DNA of 64,000 nucleotides from an uncultured Bacteroidia bacterium (GCA_902762435.1 CACWOH010000001.1:1-64000); one strand, 5' to 3'; shown: positions 33,477 to 42,526, counted from the stretch's first letter. Notes: generated from the sequence alone by a model not told the origin. A program made the numbers and translations.

Positions 33477-34541
33477 TCAGATGGTTTCGGAGATGCCGGT
33501 GCCGGTGGTCCAGTCGGAGGTGCTGACGGTGGCCGTGAGGTCCGCCTTTTCGATCTTCGCGAAGGGGTCGTCCTCCGTGTTGCCCAGGCCGGACAGAGTC
33601 AGATCCACCTGGTAGGCGGTATTCGCTTCGATGCCGTTCTTCAGCGGCACGGGATAATAGTAGTTCACGCCCTTGATCTCGACGACCACCATCAGCACGG
33701 TGGCAGTGGGGGTAAAGGTCGTGTTGAAGCCGTTGTTCGGGGTCTTCAGGGCGTTCGGGAAACCGTAGAAGGGCTTGGCGGGGCTGTATTTCTTGGTAGA
33801 GCCATTGGCGAGGCTCTCCGCGGCCAGGCTGACGTAGGTCAGCGCCTCGACCTGCGCCTTGTAGGACCCCTTGCCGATCACGTGGCCTTTCTTGTGGTCG
33901 GAAGTGGCCTCCTGGTTGAGCCAGGTGGCAGGCGCTGCGCCGCCGGAGAGGTCCTGGTTCCCTACGACGTTGCAGAGGAAGGCGCGCTGCAGCTTGACCG
34001 CCCCATAGGGCGCGGGCAGGGCATTCTTCACGCTGGCGAGCGTAACGCGGGACACCCCGCGCCGGAGGGTCACCGTCACGCTCCCGCCCGTTCCGGAGGC
34101 CACCGTGGCCGCCCCCTTGCCGTACATCACGAAGGCGGAGACGTTGTCGGACAGGGCGTACGTCACCGCTTCCAGGTCGCTCAGCGTCGCCACCTTGTCG
34201 GCGGCGGTCAGCACACTGCCCGCGAGGTTCGCCGCGGCGAAGACGGTCTTCTTTCCGGTCTTCATCCGGAGGGTCGCCTTCTTGGCGCTGATCTCCGCCG
34301 AGGTGCAGGCGTGGGACACGTCCAGCATCCCGTTGGCGTCGAAGACGTAGAGGTTGAGCGAAGTCAGTTTCTTTTCCGCCTCGGTCGCCGCCGTGGCGCG
34401 GGTCTGCAGGTCGGGCAGGCCCTCGAGGTTGACGGTAAGCCGGGACTCCGGAACAAGGTCGTTCTCCCCTTCCGGCAACTTGGCGCAGGCGGCGCACAGC
34501 GCCAGGCCCGCAGCACAGAAAAGCATCATGTAGTTCTTCAT
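33477..34541 (-). CDS. Fimbrillin (FimA/Mfa1-like) lipoprotein, paralogue 1
   Basis: A 354-residue major-subunit-like protein; signal then lipobox (LCAAC) and KLPEGEN. The N-domain fits P. gingivalis FimA-like pilins: KKLTSLNLYVFDANGMLDVS, then TLRMKTGKKTVFAAANLAG. A possible maturation site after Arg is visible in DLQTRATAATEAEKK. It ends ATVSTSDWTTGTGISETI, a donor-strand-like tail. Two tandem fimbrillins with similar leaders indicate duplication and divergence. 33 bp separate it from the upstream OmpA/TPR gene. Confidence 0.86.
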   Translation of the reverse strand: MKNYMMLFCAAGLALCAACAKLPEGENDLVPESRLTVNLEGLPDLQTRATAATEAEKKLTSLNLYVFDANGMLDVSHACTSAEISAKKATLRMKTGKKTVFAAANLAGSVLTAADKVATLSDLEAVTYALSDNVSAFVMYGKGAATVASGTGGSVTVTLRRGVSRVTLASVKNALPAPYGAVKLQRAFLCNVVGNQDLSGGAAPATWLNQEATSDHKKGHVIGKGSYKAQVEALTYVSLAAESLANGSTKKYSPAKPFYGFPNALKTPNNGFNTTFTPTATVLMVVVEIKGVNYYYPVPLKNGIEANTAYQVDLTLSGLGNTEDDPFAKIEKADLTATVSTSDWTTGTGISETI

Positions 34542-34574
34542 ATAGTTTTGTTTAATAAGTTGGTTTCAGGAAAT

Positions 34575-36581
34575 TTATTGTATCAGGTCGCCCCAGTCGT
34601 CATCCGCGGGTTCCGCGTGAAGGTTGTAACGCCGGATGAGGGCGGAAATCTCGGGATCCAGGTTGCCCCGGCTGACGTAGCTGCGGTCGCGTCCGCAGGC
34701 GTCCAGGTAGTATTGGACCGCCTTCCGTTCGTCGCCCTGGCGGGCGTAGAGCAGGGCGAGCATATAGTCCACCGGGCCGGTACGCGGCATCCCCTCCAGG
34801 ATCTTCAGGGCGGAAAGGTTGCGGTCCAGCGCCACGTACGCCACGGCGGTGTTGTAGTCCTGGTACGGGGCCAGGTACGTGAGCGCCAGCTCGTAATCGT
34901 GGTCGCGGATGGCCTCCACGCCCCGCATGTAGGCCGTGTCCAGTTCCGTGGTGTGGACGGTGTCCTTGACCATGCCCTTGCGGTGGAGAGCGAAGGTGAA
35001 GCGCACCGTGCGCAGGCGCGGATAATAGCGGTCCGTCAGGTGGGCGTACCACGGTTCCGCACGCATCCGCTTCTCCCTTTCATCGGCGTCGGACAGTTCC
35101 GCCAGGCGGAAGTACTGTGCCTTCTGCTCTTCGGTCATCAGGCTGTCCAGCCGCACGAAATCGTCCAGCGCGGTCCAGTTCTCCCCGCCGCTGCGCGACA
35201 GGAAACGGATGTCGCGTGAGGCCCGGCCGGAGCTGCGGACCGCCCCTTCGGACAGGTCGTCCCCGACCGTGATGAAGGCCCCGTCTTCGCGCCGGACGGA
35301 GTCGCGCACGAAGGAGATGTACTTCCGGAAATAATCCGAGGCGGACTGGGAACGCCTGTAAGTCAGTACGTTGTTCGACTGGACGCTGCCCTCCGGCGAG
35401 GCCGAGGCGGCGATGGTCACGCTGTCCAGCTCGTAGGTCTCGTTGAGCAACAGGTTGCGCAGGTTTTCCTTCACGTAGGCGATCTCGCGGGCGTTGTTCC
35501 CGAGCCGTTCGTCGATGTCGTAGCGGCCGGTTCGGAAGTCGATGTTGGCGGCGGTGTTCGCCTCCACGTTGCGCGAGATGACCACGGTCTTGTAGCGTTC
35601 GGTGCCGTCCACGAAGGCCGCGACGGAGGAGATGTAGAAGGTCAGGGGCTCGCTGCGCGGCACGGTGTAGATGCGCTTGTCCTGCTCGAAGATCTCGCCG
35701 GACAGGACGATGTCCACCTTGCGCAGCTTGGGCCGGGTGTTGATTGTCTGCACGTAATTGTAGATGAAGTCGCCGTTGCCTCCGCGGATTACGGTATCCA
35801 GCCGGATGCCGTCCACGAGGATGGGCGACTTGACGTAGCGGTTGAACATCTTCTGCCGGTTCGCCTTTCGGCGCTCGTTGCGCCGGCGCAGGAACTTGTT
35901 GGTGTAGTGTTCGACCGCCTCCTGCTCGGTGACGCCGAAATAGCTCTCGAACACCTCGTCGGAGACGTAGGTGGTGTCGGTCTTGAGGGCGTACACCTGC
36001 GGGATGTTGCGCTCGATGAAGATCTCCAGGTTGCGCAGGTCCACGAAGGCCAGCGTGTCGGTGACGATGCGGCGCAGAAACTTCTCATACTGCTGATAGC
36101 CACGCAGTTGCGCCCGCCGGTAGTCCGCGCCGGTGATGACGACGTCTTCCAGGCGCACGCTGTCCTGCAGGATGAACATGTCGGGGTGGAAACGGAGTTG
36201 CCACTTCGAGTCCTGCATCTCCCGGGGCACGATGACCTGGAACTCCAGGTCGATGCGCCCGTGGCGTTCCGCGACGTTGCGGAAGCGGGCGGTGACGACG
36301 GCGGCATCGAGCTGCTCGGCGGCCACCATCTCCCCCGTCTCGTCGTCCCGGATGGCGCGCATCAGGATCATCTCGCGGCCTTCCAGGTCCGTTACGCGGA
36401 GCGTGTCGCGCACCGGCGCGGAAATGTTCGGCACTTCGGGCACGTAGTCCGACTGCCGGGGCAGCCGGAGCTGCGCGGCCAGCTGGCGCTCGCGCATCTG
36501 CCGGGCCTTGTGCTGCGTCCCGCAGGAGACGGCGGCAAGCAGCAGGACCGCGAGCAGGAGGGTTCGGGATTCGTGCCTCAT
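34575..36581 (-). CDS. OmpA-like/TPR lipoprotein of the fimbrial operon (DUF3868-type)
   Basis: A 668-residue lipoprotein (signal then VSCGTQ). The OmpA-like peptidoglycan-binding signature VTIAASASPEGSVQSNN lies near residues 385-401. The last third contains TPR-like repeats (YELALTYLAPYQDYNTAVAYVALD, then ALLYARQGDERKAVQYYLDA; each read in shorter pieces). DUF3868-type proteins with this arrangement occur in Bacteroidales fimbrial operons and probably couple the fimbria to the cell wall. The start at 36581 overlaps the preceding gene (ATGA). Confidence 0.72.
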   Translation of the reverse strand: MRHESRTLLLAVLLLAAVSCGTQHKARQMRERQLAAQLRLPRQSDYVPEVPNISAPVRDTLRVTDLEGREMILMRAIRDDETGEMVAAEQLDAAVVTARFRNVAERHGRIDLEFQVIVPREMQDSKWQLRFHPDMFILQDSVRLEDVVITGADYRRAQLRGYQQYEKFLRRIVTDTLAFVDLRNLEIFIERNIPQVYALKTDTTYVSDEVFESYFGVTEQEAVEHYTNKFLRRRNERRKANRQKMFNRYVKSPILVDGIRLDTVIRGGNGDFIYNYVQTINTRPKLRKVDIVLSGEIFEQDKRIYTVPRSEPLTFYISSVAAFVDGTERYKTVVISRNVEANTAANIDFRTGRYDIDERLGNNAREIAYVKENLRNLLLNETYELDSVTIAASASPEGSVQSNNVLTYRRSQSASDYFRKYISFVRDSVRREDGAFITVGDDLSEGAVRSSGRASRDIRFLSRSGGENWTALDDFVRLDSLMTEEQKAQYFRLAELSDADEREKRMRAEPWYAHLTDRYYPRLRTVRFTFALHRKGMVKDTVHTTELDTAYMRGVEAIRDHDYELALTYLAPYQDYNTAVAYVALDRNLSALKILEGMPRTGPVDYMLALLYARQGDERKAVQYYLDACGRDRSYVSRGNLDPEISALIRRYNLHAEPADDDWGDLIQ

Positions 36582-36940
36582 TGCCCGCCGCAATTGCATT
36601 CCAGGTTGAAGTACCACATCGCGTCTTCCTCCACGAAGAAGAAGCGGTAGTGCCCGCGGACGGAAGCGTCCGCGCACGCGCTGTCGTACCAGGGATTGGG
36701 AACGGCGACCAGGTAGCGGCTCGTGATGCCGTCGCCGCCCAGGCTCAGGCTGACGCTCTGCTCGCCGCAGACGGACACCTGCATCGTGCGGGCCGAGCCG
36801 AGATCCACGGCCCCGGCGTCCAGGCCGCGGTAGGCTGTCACGGAGATCCCCGCCTTCGTACAACCCGCCAAAAGTCCGGCCAGCAGCAGGCACAACAAGG
36901 CCGGAAGGATAGGTCCAAGTTTCATACAAAGTCGTTTCAT
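36578..36940 (-). CDS. Small fimbrial-operon lipoprotein
   Basis: A 120-residue lipoprotein; signal MKRLCMKLGPILPALLCL ending LLAGC. The C-terminus contains FFFVEEDAMWYFNLECNCGG. No known domain recognised. It overlaps both neighbours by ATGA, so it is translationally coupled to the DUF3575 and OmpA/TPR genes and probably belongs to the fimbrial apparatus. Confidence 0.72.
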   Translation of the reverse strand: MKRLCMKLGPILPALLCLLLAGLLAGCTKAGISVTAYRGLDAGAVDLGSARTMQVSVCGEQSVSLSLGGDGITSRYLVAVPNPWYDSACADASVRGHYRFFFVEEDAMWYFNLECNCGGQ

Positions 36941-37539
36941 AAGATGAACATCAATGAGATACGTATTTCATCGGGCAGGAAGAACGCCTTCGACCCTTCG
37001 TCGATGCGCTCACCGCAATACGGGCAGGCATAGGTGACGTAGCGGGCGAATCCGCCCCAGAATCCGATGCCGAAATCCACGTCGAGCCAGGGGTTCAGAT
37101 GCACGCTGTAGCCCGCGGAGGCGCCGAGGCCGAACGCATCCCCTTCCTCGGTTTCGCGCGCGATGATTCCGCCCCGGTTGTATTCCCGGTACTGGAGTTT
37201 CGTGCCGGCCCACCAGCCGGAATAGGTGTACCAGGGCCACCAGCGGGCCCCGATGTAATAGGCTTGCTGGCGGGACTCGAACTGGTCGTCCGTGCGGTGG
37301 CGCCAGGTCCAGTTGTTGTACTTCGCCCCCGCCTGGAGGGTCCAGGAACGGTGGACGGAATACTGGACGTCAGCGTTGAGCGTGCCGAGGAACAGGTAGT
37401 CCGCGAGGTTCTGGGACAGGCCGAAACGGGCCCGTTTCTCCAGGTCCTCCCAGCCCGGGGGGCCTTGCGGCAGGGGTTGGGCGCCCAGGGCGGCGGATGC
37501 GGCGCAGAACAGCACCGCGAAAAGCAGTATCTTCTTCAT
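36937..37539 (-). CDS. DUF3575 outer-membrane beta-barrel-like protein
   Basis: A 200-residue exported protein with a signal peptide (MKKILLFAVLFCAASAALGA). It is rich in alternating aromatic beta-strands (YSVHRSWTLQAGAKYNNWTW; YYIGARWWPWYTYSGWWAGT) and ends in FLPDEIRISLMFIL, consistent with a small outer-membrane barrel. DUF3575 genes usually head Bacteroidales fimbrial operons, as here. A CPYCGE motif lies near the C-terminus. Confidence 0.8.
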   Translation of the reverse strand: MKKILLFAVLFCAASAALGAQPLPQGPPGWEDLEKRARFGLSQNLADYLFLGTLNADVQYSVHRSWTLQAGAKYNNWTWRHRTDDQFESRQQAYYIGARWWPWYTYSGWWAGTKLQYREYNRGGIIARETEEGDAFGLGASAGYSVHLNPWLDVDFGIGFWGGFARYVTYACPYCGERIDEGSKAFFLPDEIRISLMFIL

Positions 37540-37632
37540 AGTAAACGGTTTGGTCTTAAAAAGGAGGCCGGGGCGGGCCGCAGGAGTGAGGCCGTTTGGC
37601 CGGCCCGCTCCCGGTCTCCCGTCAGGCGGCAG

Positions 37633-37980
37633 CTACATTTCGTACTGCATCGGTTCCGGGTCGTCGATGATGGAGATACGGCTGGCGAGGATGTCCGTCG
37701 CAATGCGGTCCACGCCGTCCGTGCCGGTGTACTTCTGGTAGCGCAGGCGGCCCGTGACCTGGAGCCGGGTCCCTTTCACGATCTGGTCCAGGCCGTGGAT
37801 GTTGCGGCCCTCCCAGGCCACGACGTTGTGCCAGCTGGTGTCGATGACGGCCGTGCCGTCGCGGTCCTTGTAGGCGTAGTTGGTCGCCAGGGAGATCCTG
37901 GCCATCCTGCTGTCTTCGAAGGTCTGCAGCCGGACGCTGCCTACGACCCCGCGCAATTCGATTCGGTTGAGTTGTTCCAT
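37633..37980 (-). CDS. ssb: Single-stranded DNA-binding protein
   Basis: A 115-residue OB-fold protein starting MEQLNRIELRGVVGSVRLQT. WHNVVAWEGRNIHGLDQIVKG and GRLRYQKYTGTDGVDR are canonical SSB blocks. It binds single-stranded DNA in replication and repair. The C-terminus (DDPEPMQYEM) lacks the usual acidic DIPF-type tip, so it may be an accessory SSB as found on mobile DNA. Start 37980 preferred to 37992. Candidate promoter at 38035-38042. It is upstream of the fimbrial operon on the same strand, separated by 93 bp. Confidence 0.85.
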   Translation of the reverse strand: MEQLNRIELRGVVGSVRLQTFEDSRMARISLATNYAYKDRDGTAVIDTSWHNVVAWEGRNIHGLDQIVKGTRLQVTGRLRYQKYTGTDGVDRIATDILASRISIIDDPEPMQYEM

Positions 37981-38297
37981 AAAGTCTTTCATTTAAGTGG
38001 CGGGAAGGCCGGCCGCGCGGTCCGGCTCCCGATGCAAAGGAACGACGCTTTTCACAATAAAACCCGGGAGGAACGCCCCCGGGCTGCATCTTTTGAAGAT
38101 TCTTTGCGCTTTTACCGCTTTCTTTGCGCCCGCCGGAAGAAAAGCGGCGGACGCGTTCGCGCTTTTTTATCGGCAAAGAAAAAACCTTGCGCCGAAAAAG
38201 AAATCTTCCGGGCAAAGATCCTTGAAAATCAGCGCCGCTTTTTTCCGGCTCCTTGCACGTCTGAACGAAACGGGCAATCTTTGGGAAAAAGCCTGAG
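37981..38297. other. 317-bp structured intergenic region between ssb and a small Cys-rich gene
   Basis: No gene supported. A probable minus-strand -7 element (reverse complement of CAAAGGAA, 38035-38042) serves ssb. CCCGGG repeats flank a short loop at 38063-38083. GAAGATTCTTTGCG near 38095 can pair with CAAAGAAA/AAAGAAATCTTC near 38178-38210, giving a long-range fold. It could be a regulatory leader for the gene starting at 38298; this is inference. Confidence 0.35.
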
Positions 38298-38684
38298 ATG
38301 AGCTACAAGATCCAGCAAGAAGAAGGGGAAGGCGCCTGCCTGGAATGCGGCACCGTCTTCTACGGCCGGAAGGACAAGCAGTTCTGCAACGCGGCCTGCA
38401 AGAACAAGTGGCACAACCGCCTGCTCCGGGAGCGCCGGCAGCTCCGGATGGAGACCGTCGCCGCCCTCGCCCGCAATTATGAAATCCTGGAGGGGCTCCT
38501 GAAAGCGAACCGCCAGTCGGCGGGACTGGCGGAACTCTCGGAACTCGGATTCGATCCGGAATGTATCACGGGCCACCGGAAGGGCCGCTGCAGGCACGAC
38601 GAGTACCGCTGCTTCGATATCAGCTATTACCGCTCGCCCGCGAAGATCTTCAACGTGCGAAGGAAAGCTTCCGGCGAACGTTGA
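38298..38684 (+). CDS. Small zinc-finger-like protein
   Basis: A 128-residue cytosolic protein. Its N-terminus has a treble-clef-like Cys pattern: CLECGTVF, then FCNAACKNKWHN, suggesting one Zn ion bound by four Cys. A charged helix and a C-terminal Cys/His segment (CRHDEYRCFDISYY) follow. Similar genes are common in Bacteroidales and are often near mobile or ssb-type genes; function unknown. The last 35 bp overlap the convergent metallophosphatase gene. Confidence 0.65.
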   Translation: MSYKIQQEEGEGACLECGTVFYGRKDKQFCNAACKNKWHNRLLRERRQLRMETVAALARNYEILEGLLKANRQSAGLAELSELGFDPECITGHRKGRCRHDEYRCFDISYYRSPAKIFNVRRKASGER

Positions 38685-39480
38685 TCTGCCCCATTTCGAG
38701 GCCCCACTTGCCGTCGGTGATGATGGGCACGTCCTTGCCGCGGGCGTTCTTCACATAGAGGAAATCGTCCACGAAGGTGTGCGTGTGCCCGCCGATCACG
38801 AGGTCCACCCAGCGCGTCTGCGGGACGATCAGCTGGTCCACGTCGTAGCCGGCGTGCGACAGGAGGATGACCAGGTCGCACTTCTCGGTGTCGTGCAGGT
38901 AGTCCGCCCAGCGGTTCGTCACCTCCACGTTGTCCAGCTGCTGCATGCGGGACGCGACGGTCTTCGTCACGGCCGTGGAGATATCGGACTCGAGGCCGAT
39001 GACGCCGATCTTCAAGCCGGCGCGCTGCAGGATGGCGTAGGGCTTGACATATTCGCCGAGCTCGAAGGGGCTGAGGTCCAGGTTGGCGCAGACCACCTTG
39101 GTGTCCTTCAGCATCTTGACGCGCTCCGTCAGGGCCTCGATGTCGTTGTCGAACTCGTGGTTGCCCAGGGTGACGCAGTCGTAGGCGAAGTCGTTGATGG
39201 TGTTCATTTCCAGGACGCCGCCCAGTTCGGTGAAATAGGGCGAACCCTGGCTGAAGTCGCCAGCGTGCAGGAGCAGGACATGGTCCTTGCCGTAAACGGT
39301 ACGGATGGAGTCCACGAACGCGGCGCGCTCGATCACGCCGCCCCGGCCGTTGTCTTCGCCGCCGCGGATGGGCTCGAAGTGGCTGTGGGTGTCGTTGGTA
39401 TGCAGGATCACCAGCTTGGGCCGGTTGCAGGCGCTGAGGGCCAGAAGGGCCGCCGCCAGAACGATAAAGATCTTTTTCAT
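38650..39480 (-). CDS. Metallophosphatase half of a split 5'-nucleotidase (lipoprotein)
   Basis: A 276-residue lipoprotein (MKKIFIVLAAALLALSAC). It carries the di-metal motifs of the UshA/calcineurin-like N-domain: LHTNDTHSHF, HAGDFSQGS, LGNHEFDN and IGGHTHTFVD. It hydrolyses extracytoplasmic nucleotides to nucleosides, but the substrate-binding C-domain is not in this chain; it is encoded by the gene directly upstream. The start at 39480 is 2 bp after that gene's stop, so they are expected to be made together. Confidence 0.88.
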   Translation of the reverse strand: MKKIFIVLAAALLALSACNRPKLVILHTNDTHSHFEPIRGGEDNGRGGVIERAAFVDSIRTVYGKDHVLLLHAGDFSQGSPYFTELGGVLEMNTINDFAYDCVTLGNHEFDNDIEALTERVKMLKDTKVVCANLDLSPFELGEYVKPYAILQRAGLKIGVIGLESDISTAVTKTVASRMQQLDNVEVTNRWADYLHDTEKCDLVILLSHAGYDVDQLIVPQTRWVDLVIGGHTHTFVDDFLYVKNARGKDVPIITDGKWGLEMGQINVRRKLSFAR

Positions 39481-39482
39481 GC

Positions 39483-40331
39483 TTATTCCTCCTCCCATTC
39501 GTCAAAAACCAGGCGCCCGTCGGTAAAGTACTCGATCGGTTTGCCGGCCGCCTGCAGGCTGTACACATACGGAAGCACGGCGTCGATGACCCGCGTGCCA
39601 GTGTTCACCAGTTCCTTGGCGTTCTTGGCGACGGACAGGCCGTCGCCGCCGTCCAGCAGGAAGTCCACCGTGGCCACGCCGTAGGTCTTCTTGGGATCGA
39701 TGGGCTTGCCGCACACGAGCAGGGTGTCGATGCGGTGCTGTTTCACGACCATCTTCGCGCCGCCGATCACGAACGGGCGCGAGGCGGCGATGGACTCGAA
39801 GAGCGCCTGCAGGTCGGAGCCCTTGAGGGCCACGTAGCAGAGGTCGTTCTTGAACGGGAACATGGACACGAAATCGTCCAGCCAGACCTCGCCCTGCGGG
39901 ATGCTCGTGCGGATGCCGCCGAAATTCAGGATACCCACGTCCACCTTGCGTTTGGCCAGCCGGGCTACGTCTTCCATCGTGCGGTCCACCCACCAGTTGG
40001 AGAGTTCGCTCTCCGGGGCGGCGGCCTCCATGTCACGGGTGGCGTATCCGACCACCTGCTTGATTTCCTTCATCCGGGGCTGCACCGCGATCAGGTCGGC
40101 GGCGACGCCGTAGGTCGCGCTCCCCTTCTGCCAGGCCGTGCCGTTCGGGGCGGTATAGGTATCGCCGTCCACCGTGCCGAGTGCGGCGGCGGGATTCTCG
40201 GCACCGGGCACGGTCACGCCGGTGCGGTGGCCGTCCATCCGGTACTTCTCCCACGAGTACTGATACTCGCAGGAACTGGCCAGCAGCACCAGGGCCGCCA
40301 GCGCAATTACTTTTGCTTGAACCATTTCCAT
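39483..40331 (-). CDS. 5'-nucleotidase C-terminal domain protein (lipoprotein)
   Basis: A 282-residue lipoprotein; signal MVQAKVIALAALVLLASSC. It matches the C-terminal UshA substrate-binding domain: VGILNFGGIRTSIPQGEV, YGVATVDFLLDGGDGLS. It lacks the metallophosphatase domain, which is encoded by the next gene downstream. Together they would form one nucleotidase in two chains, with the usual order reversed. Start could be 40331 or 40325. Its 5' end overlaps the ABC permease stop by 25 bp. Confidence 0.88.
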   Translation of the reverse strand: MEMVQAKVIALAALVLLASSCEYQYSWEKYRMDGHRTGVTVPGAENPAAALGTVDGDTYTAPNGTAWQKGSATYGVAADLIAVQPRMKEIKQVVGYATRDMEAAAPESELSNWWVDRTMEDVARLAKRKVDVGILNFGGIRTSIPQGEVWLDDFVSMFPFKNDLCYVALKGSDLQALFESIAASRPFVIGGAKMVVKQHRIDTLLVCGKPIDPKKTYGVATVDFLLDGGDGLSVAKNAKELVNTGTRVIDAVLPYVYSLQAAGKPIEYFTDGRLVFDEWEEE

Positions 40332-41662
40332 AAATCTTTCCAAGTGGATTTCTTGCCGAACATCAGGATGCCGACCTTGTAGATCTTGGCCGAGGCCCAG
40401 GCGCAGGCCAGGAAGGTCAGCACCAGCAGGACCAGGGACAGGATGATTTCCCAGGCCGGGACGCCGAAAGGCAGGCGGGAGATCATCACGATCGGCGAGG
40501 TGAAGGGGATGATGGAGCCCCAGAACGCGATCTGGCTGTCCGGCGCGCGGAAGGCGTAGAGCGCGATGATATAGGCGAGCATCAGCGGGATGGTCAGCGG
40601 CAGCTGCAGCTGCTGCGTGTCGCCCTCGTTCTCCACGGCGGAGCCGATGGCGGCGAACAGCGAGGCGTAGAGCAGGTAGCCGAAGACGAAATAGACGAGG
40701 AACAGGCCGATCAGCTGGCCGAAAGGCAGGTTGCGCAGGGTGCCGAGCACCGTGCCGAGTTCGCTCTGGTCGGCGAGCTGCGCCGTCGCGGCAGCCGCCA
40801 GCTCGTCGGCATCCATGCCCATCGTGCCCACCAGTTCGGTCGGATTGGACGCCGCCAGCTTGTCGAAGCCGAACGCGGCGCCGGCGATGCTGATGATGGC
40901 CGCCGACAGCACGATCCACAGCAGGAATTGCGTCAGGGCCACGAGGGCGATGCCGATGATCTTGCCGAACATCAGTTCGGTGGCCTTGACGGAGCTGACG
41001 AGCACCTCCACCACGCGGCTGGACTTCTCCTCGATCACGGAGCTCATCACCATGCCTCCGAAGAGGGTGATGAACAGGAACAGGAAGATGCCCAGGACCA
41101 TGGACAGGATGCTGTAAACGCCCGCTTCGGAGATCTTCTCCGAGCCGTCTTCAGCCAGGGTGTAGGAACGCAGGTGCACGTTCGCCTTCACGTCCTTGAG
41201 GATCTGGTCCAGGCCCTCGATGTCATAGGATGAGATGCGGTAGTCCTCCACGGCCCGGTTGATGCGGCCGTTGATGTTGTCCGTCAGCTCCATGCCGAAA
41301 GGCTTCGGGGAGTAGATGTCGGCGGGGACCGACTTCTCGACGGTGTCCAGCGCGCCTACGGACAGCACGCCGTCCACGCCGAAGTCGGCCAGGTGCGCCT
41401 TGACCGAGTCCAGCTGCATCTGGCTCATGTCCAGGTAGTGGATGGTCTCGGTGTCGGTCAGGTACGGCAGCACGATGCCGGACTGGTCCACGACCGCGAT
41501 GGTCTTGACCTTCTCCTTGGTGTTCATCATCACCAACATCAGGCCGACGGTCAGGCCGGCCACCAGGATGGGGACGAGGAGCGTCGTCCAGATGAAACTC
41601 TTTTTCTTGACCTTGTTCAGGTACTCGCGGCTGATGACGATGCCTATGGTTTTCGGGTTCAT
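40307..41662 (-). CDS. ABC-2 type transporter permease (NatB-like)
   Basis: A 451-residue inner-membrane protein. MNPKTIGIVISREYLNKVKK plus a first helix (FIWTTLLVPILVAGLTVG), a large extracytoplasmic loop, and five C-terminal helices define the ABC-2 permease. VEEKSSRVVEVLVSSVKATE is the conserved coupling segment of NatB/YhaP-type permeases. Exports Na+ or drugs/peptides in other bacteria; substrate here unknown. It is 3 bp after the partner ATPase gene. Confidence 0.88.
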   Translation of the reverse strand: MNPKTIGIVISREYLNKVKKKSFIWTTLLVPILVAGLTVGLMLVMMNTKEKVKTIAVVDQSGIVLPYLTDTETIHYLDMSQMQLDSVKAHLADFGVDGVLSVGALDTVEKSVPADIYSPKPFGMELTDNINGRINRAVEDYRISSYDIEGLDQILKDVKANVHLRSYTLAEDGSEKISEAGVYSILSMVLGIFLFLFITLFGGMVMSSVIEEKSSRVVEVLVSSVKATELMFGKIIGIALVALTQFLLWIVLSAAIISIAGAAFGFDKLAASNPTELVGTMGMDADELAAAATAQLADQSELGTVLGTLRNLPFGQLIGLFLVYFVFGYLLYASLFAAIGSAVENEGDTQQLQLPLTIPLMLAYIIALYAFRAPDSQIAFWGSIIPFTSPIVMISRLPFGVPAWEIILSLVLLVLTFLACAWASAKIYKVGILMFGKKSTWKDLWKWFKQK

Positions 41663-41665
41663 ACG

Positions 41666-42526
41666 CTATTCCTCCCCTTCCGTTACAAGTTTGATGAAAA
41701 TGTCGTTCATGCGCGGCATCAGCTCCTTGTAGGAGTTGATCTGAACACCGTCCTTCTCCAGGTAGGTGCGGAGCGTGGAGGTGCCGTCCGTCTCGCGCGG
41801 GAGCACTTCCGTGTGGCGGCCGTCGGCGTCGGTCCAGACCAGCTCGACGTTGTTGTTGCCGTAGTCGCGGCGGATCTGCTCCACGCCGCCCGTGATTACC
41901 AGGCGGGCCTTGTTGATGAGGGCGATGTTGTCGCATAGCTCCTCCACCGACTCCATGTTGTGCGTGGAGAGGATGATGGTGGCGCCTTCGTCCCTGAGGC
42001 GCAGGATTTCCTGCCGGATGAGTTCGGCGTTGACCGGGTCGAAGCCGGAGAACGGCTCGTCCAGGATCATCAGCGAAGGCTTGTGCACCACCGTGGTGAT
42101 GAACTGGAGCTTCTGCGCCATGCCCTTGGAGAGTTCCTCCACCTTCTTGTCCCACCAGCTCTGGATGCCGAAGCGGACGAACCACTCCTTGAGGGCGTCC
42201 TGCGCCTCACGCGCGGACATGCCCTTCAGGCGGGCGAGGTACATCGCCTGGTCGCCGACCTTCATCTTGCGGTACAGGCCGCGTTCCTCCGGCATGTAGC
42301 CGATCTTCTCCACATCCGCCTGCGTGATGGGGCGGCCGTTGAAGAAGACCTCCCCGTCCGTGGGGATGGTAATGCGGTTGATGATGCGGATCAGGGTCGT
42401 CTTGCCGGCGCCGTTCGGGCCCAGCAGGCCGAAGATCCGCCCTTCCGGAATCTCGAGGCTGACGTGGTCGAGGGCCACCTTCTCCCCGAAATTCTTGCAG
42501 ACGTTCTTACATTCGATGATTGCCAT
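41666..42526 (-). CDS. ABC transporter ATP-binding protein (NatA-like)
   Basis: A 286-residue ATPase: Walker A GPNGAGKTT, signature LSKGMAQK (near residue 133), Walker B LMILDEPFSG, switch STHNMESV. The C-terminal ~70 residues form the accessory domain typical of DrrA/NatA-type exporters. Energises the adjacent ABC-2 permease. Confidence 0.9.
   Translation of the reverse strand: MAIIECKNVCKNFGEKVALDHVSLEIPEGRIFGLLGPNGAGKTTLIRIINRITIPTDGEVFFNGRPITQADVEKIGYMPEERGLYRKMKVGDQAMYLARLKGMSAREAQDALKEWFVRFGIQSWWDKKVEELSKGMAQKLQFITTVVHKPSLMILDEPFSGFDPVNAELIRQEILRLRDEGATIILSTHNMESVEELCDNIALINKARLVITGGVEQIRRDYGNNNVELVWTDADGRHTEVLPRETDGTSTLRTYLEKDGVQINSYKELMPRMNDIFIKLVTEGEE

Noticed and set aside
32349..35219. 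A 956-codon plus-strand frame across the fimbrillin genes
   Set aside because: Crosses several intact minus-strand lipoprotein genes; shadow composition.
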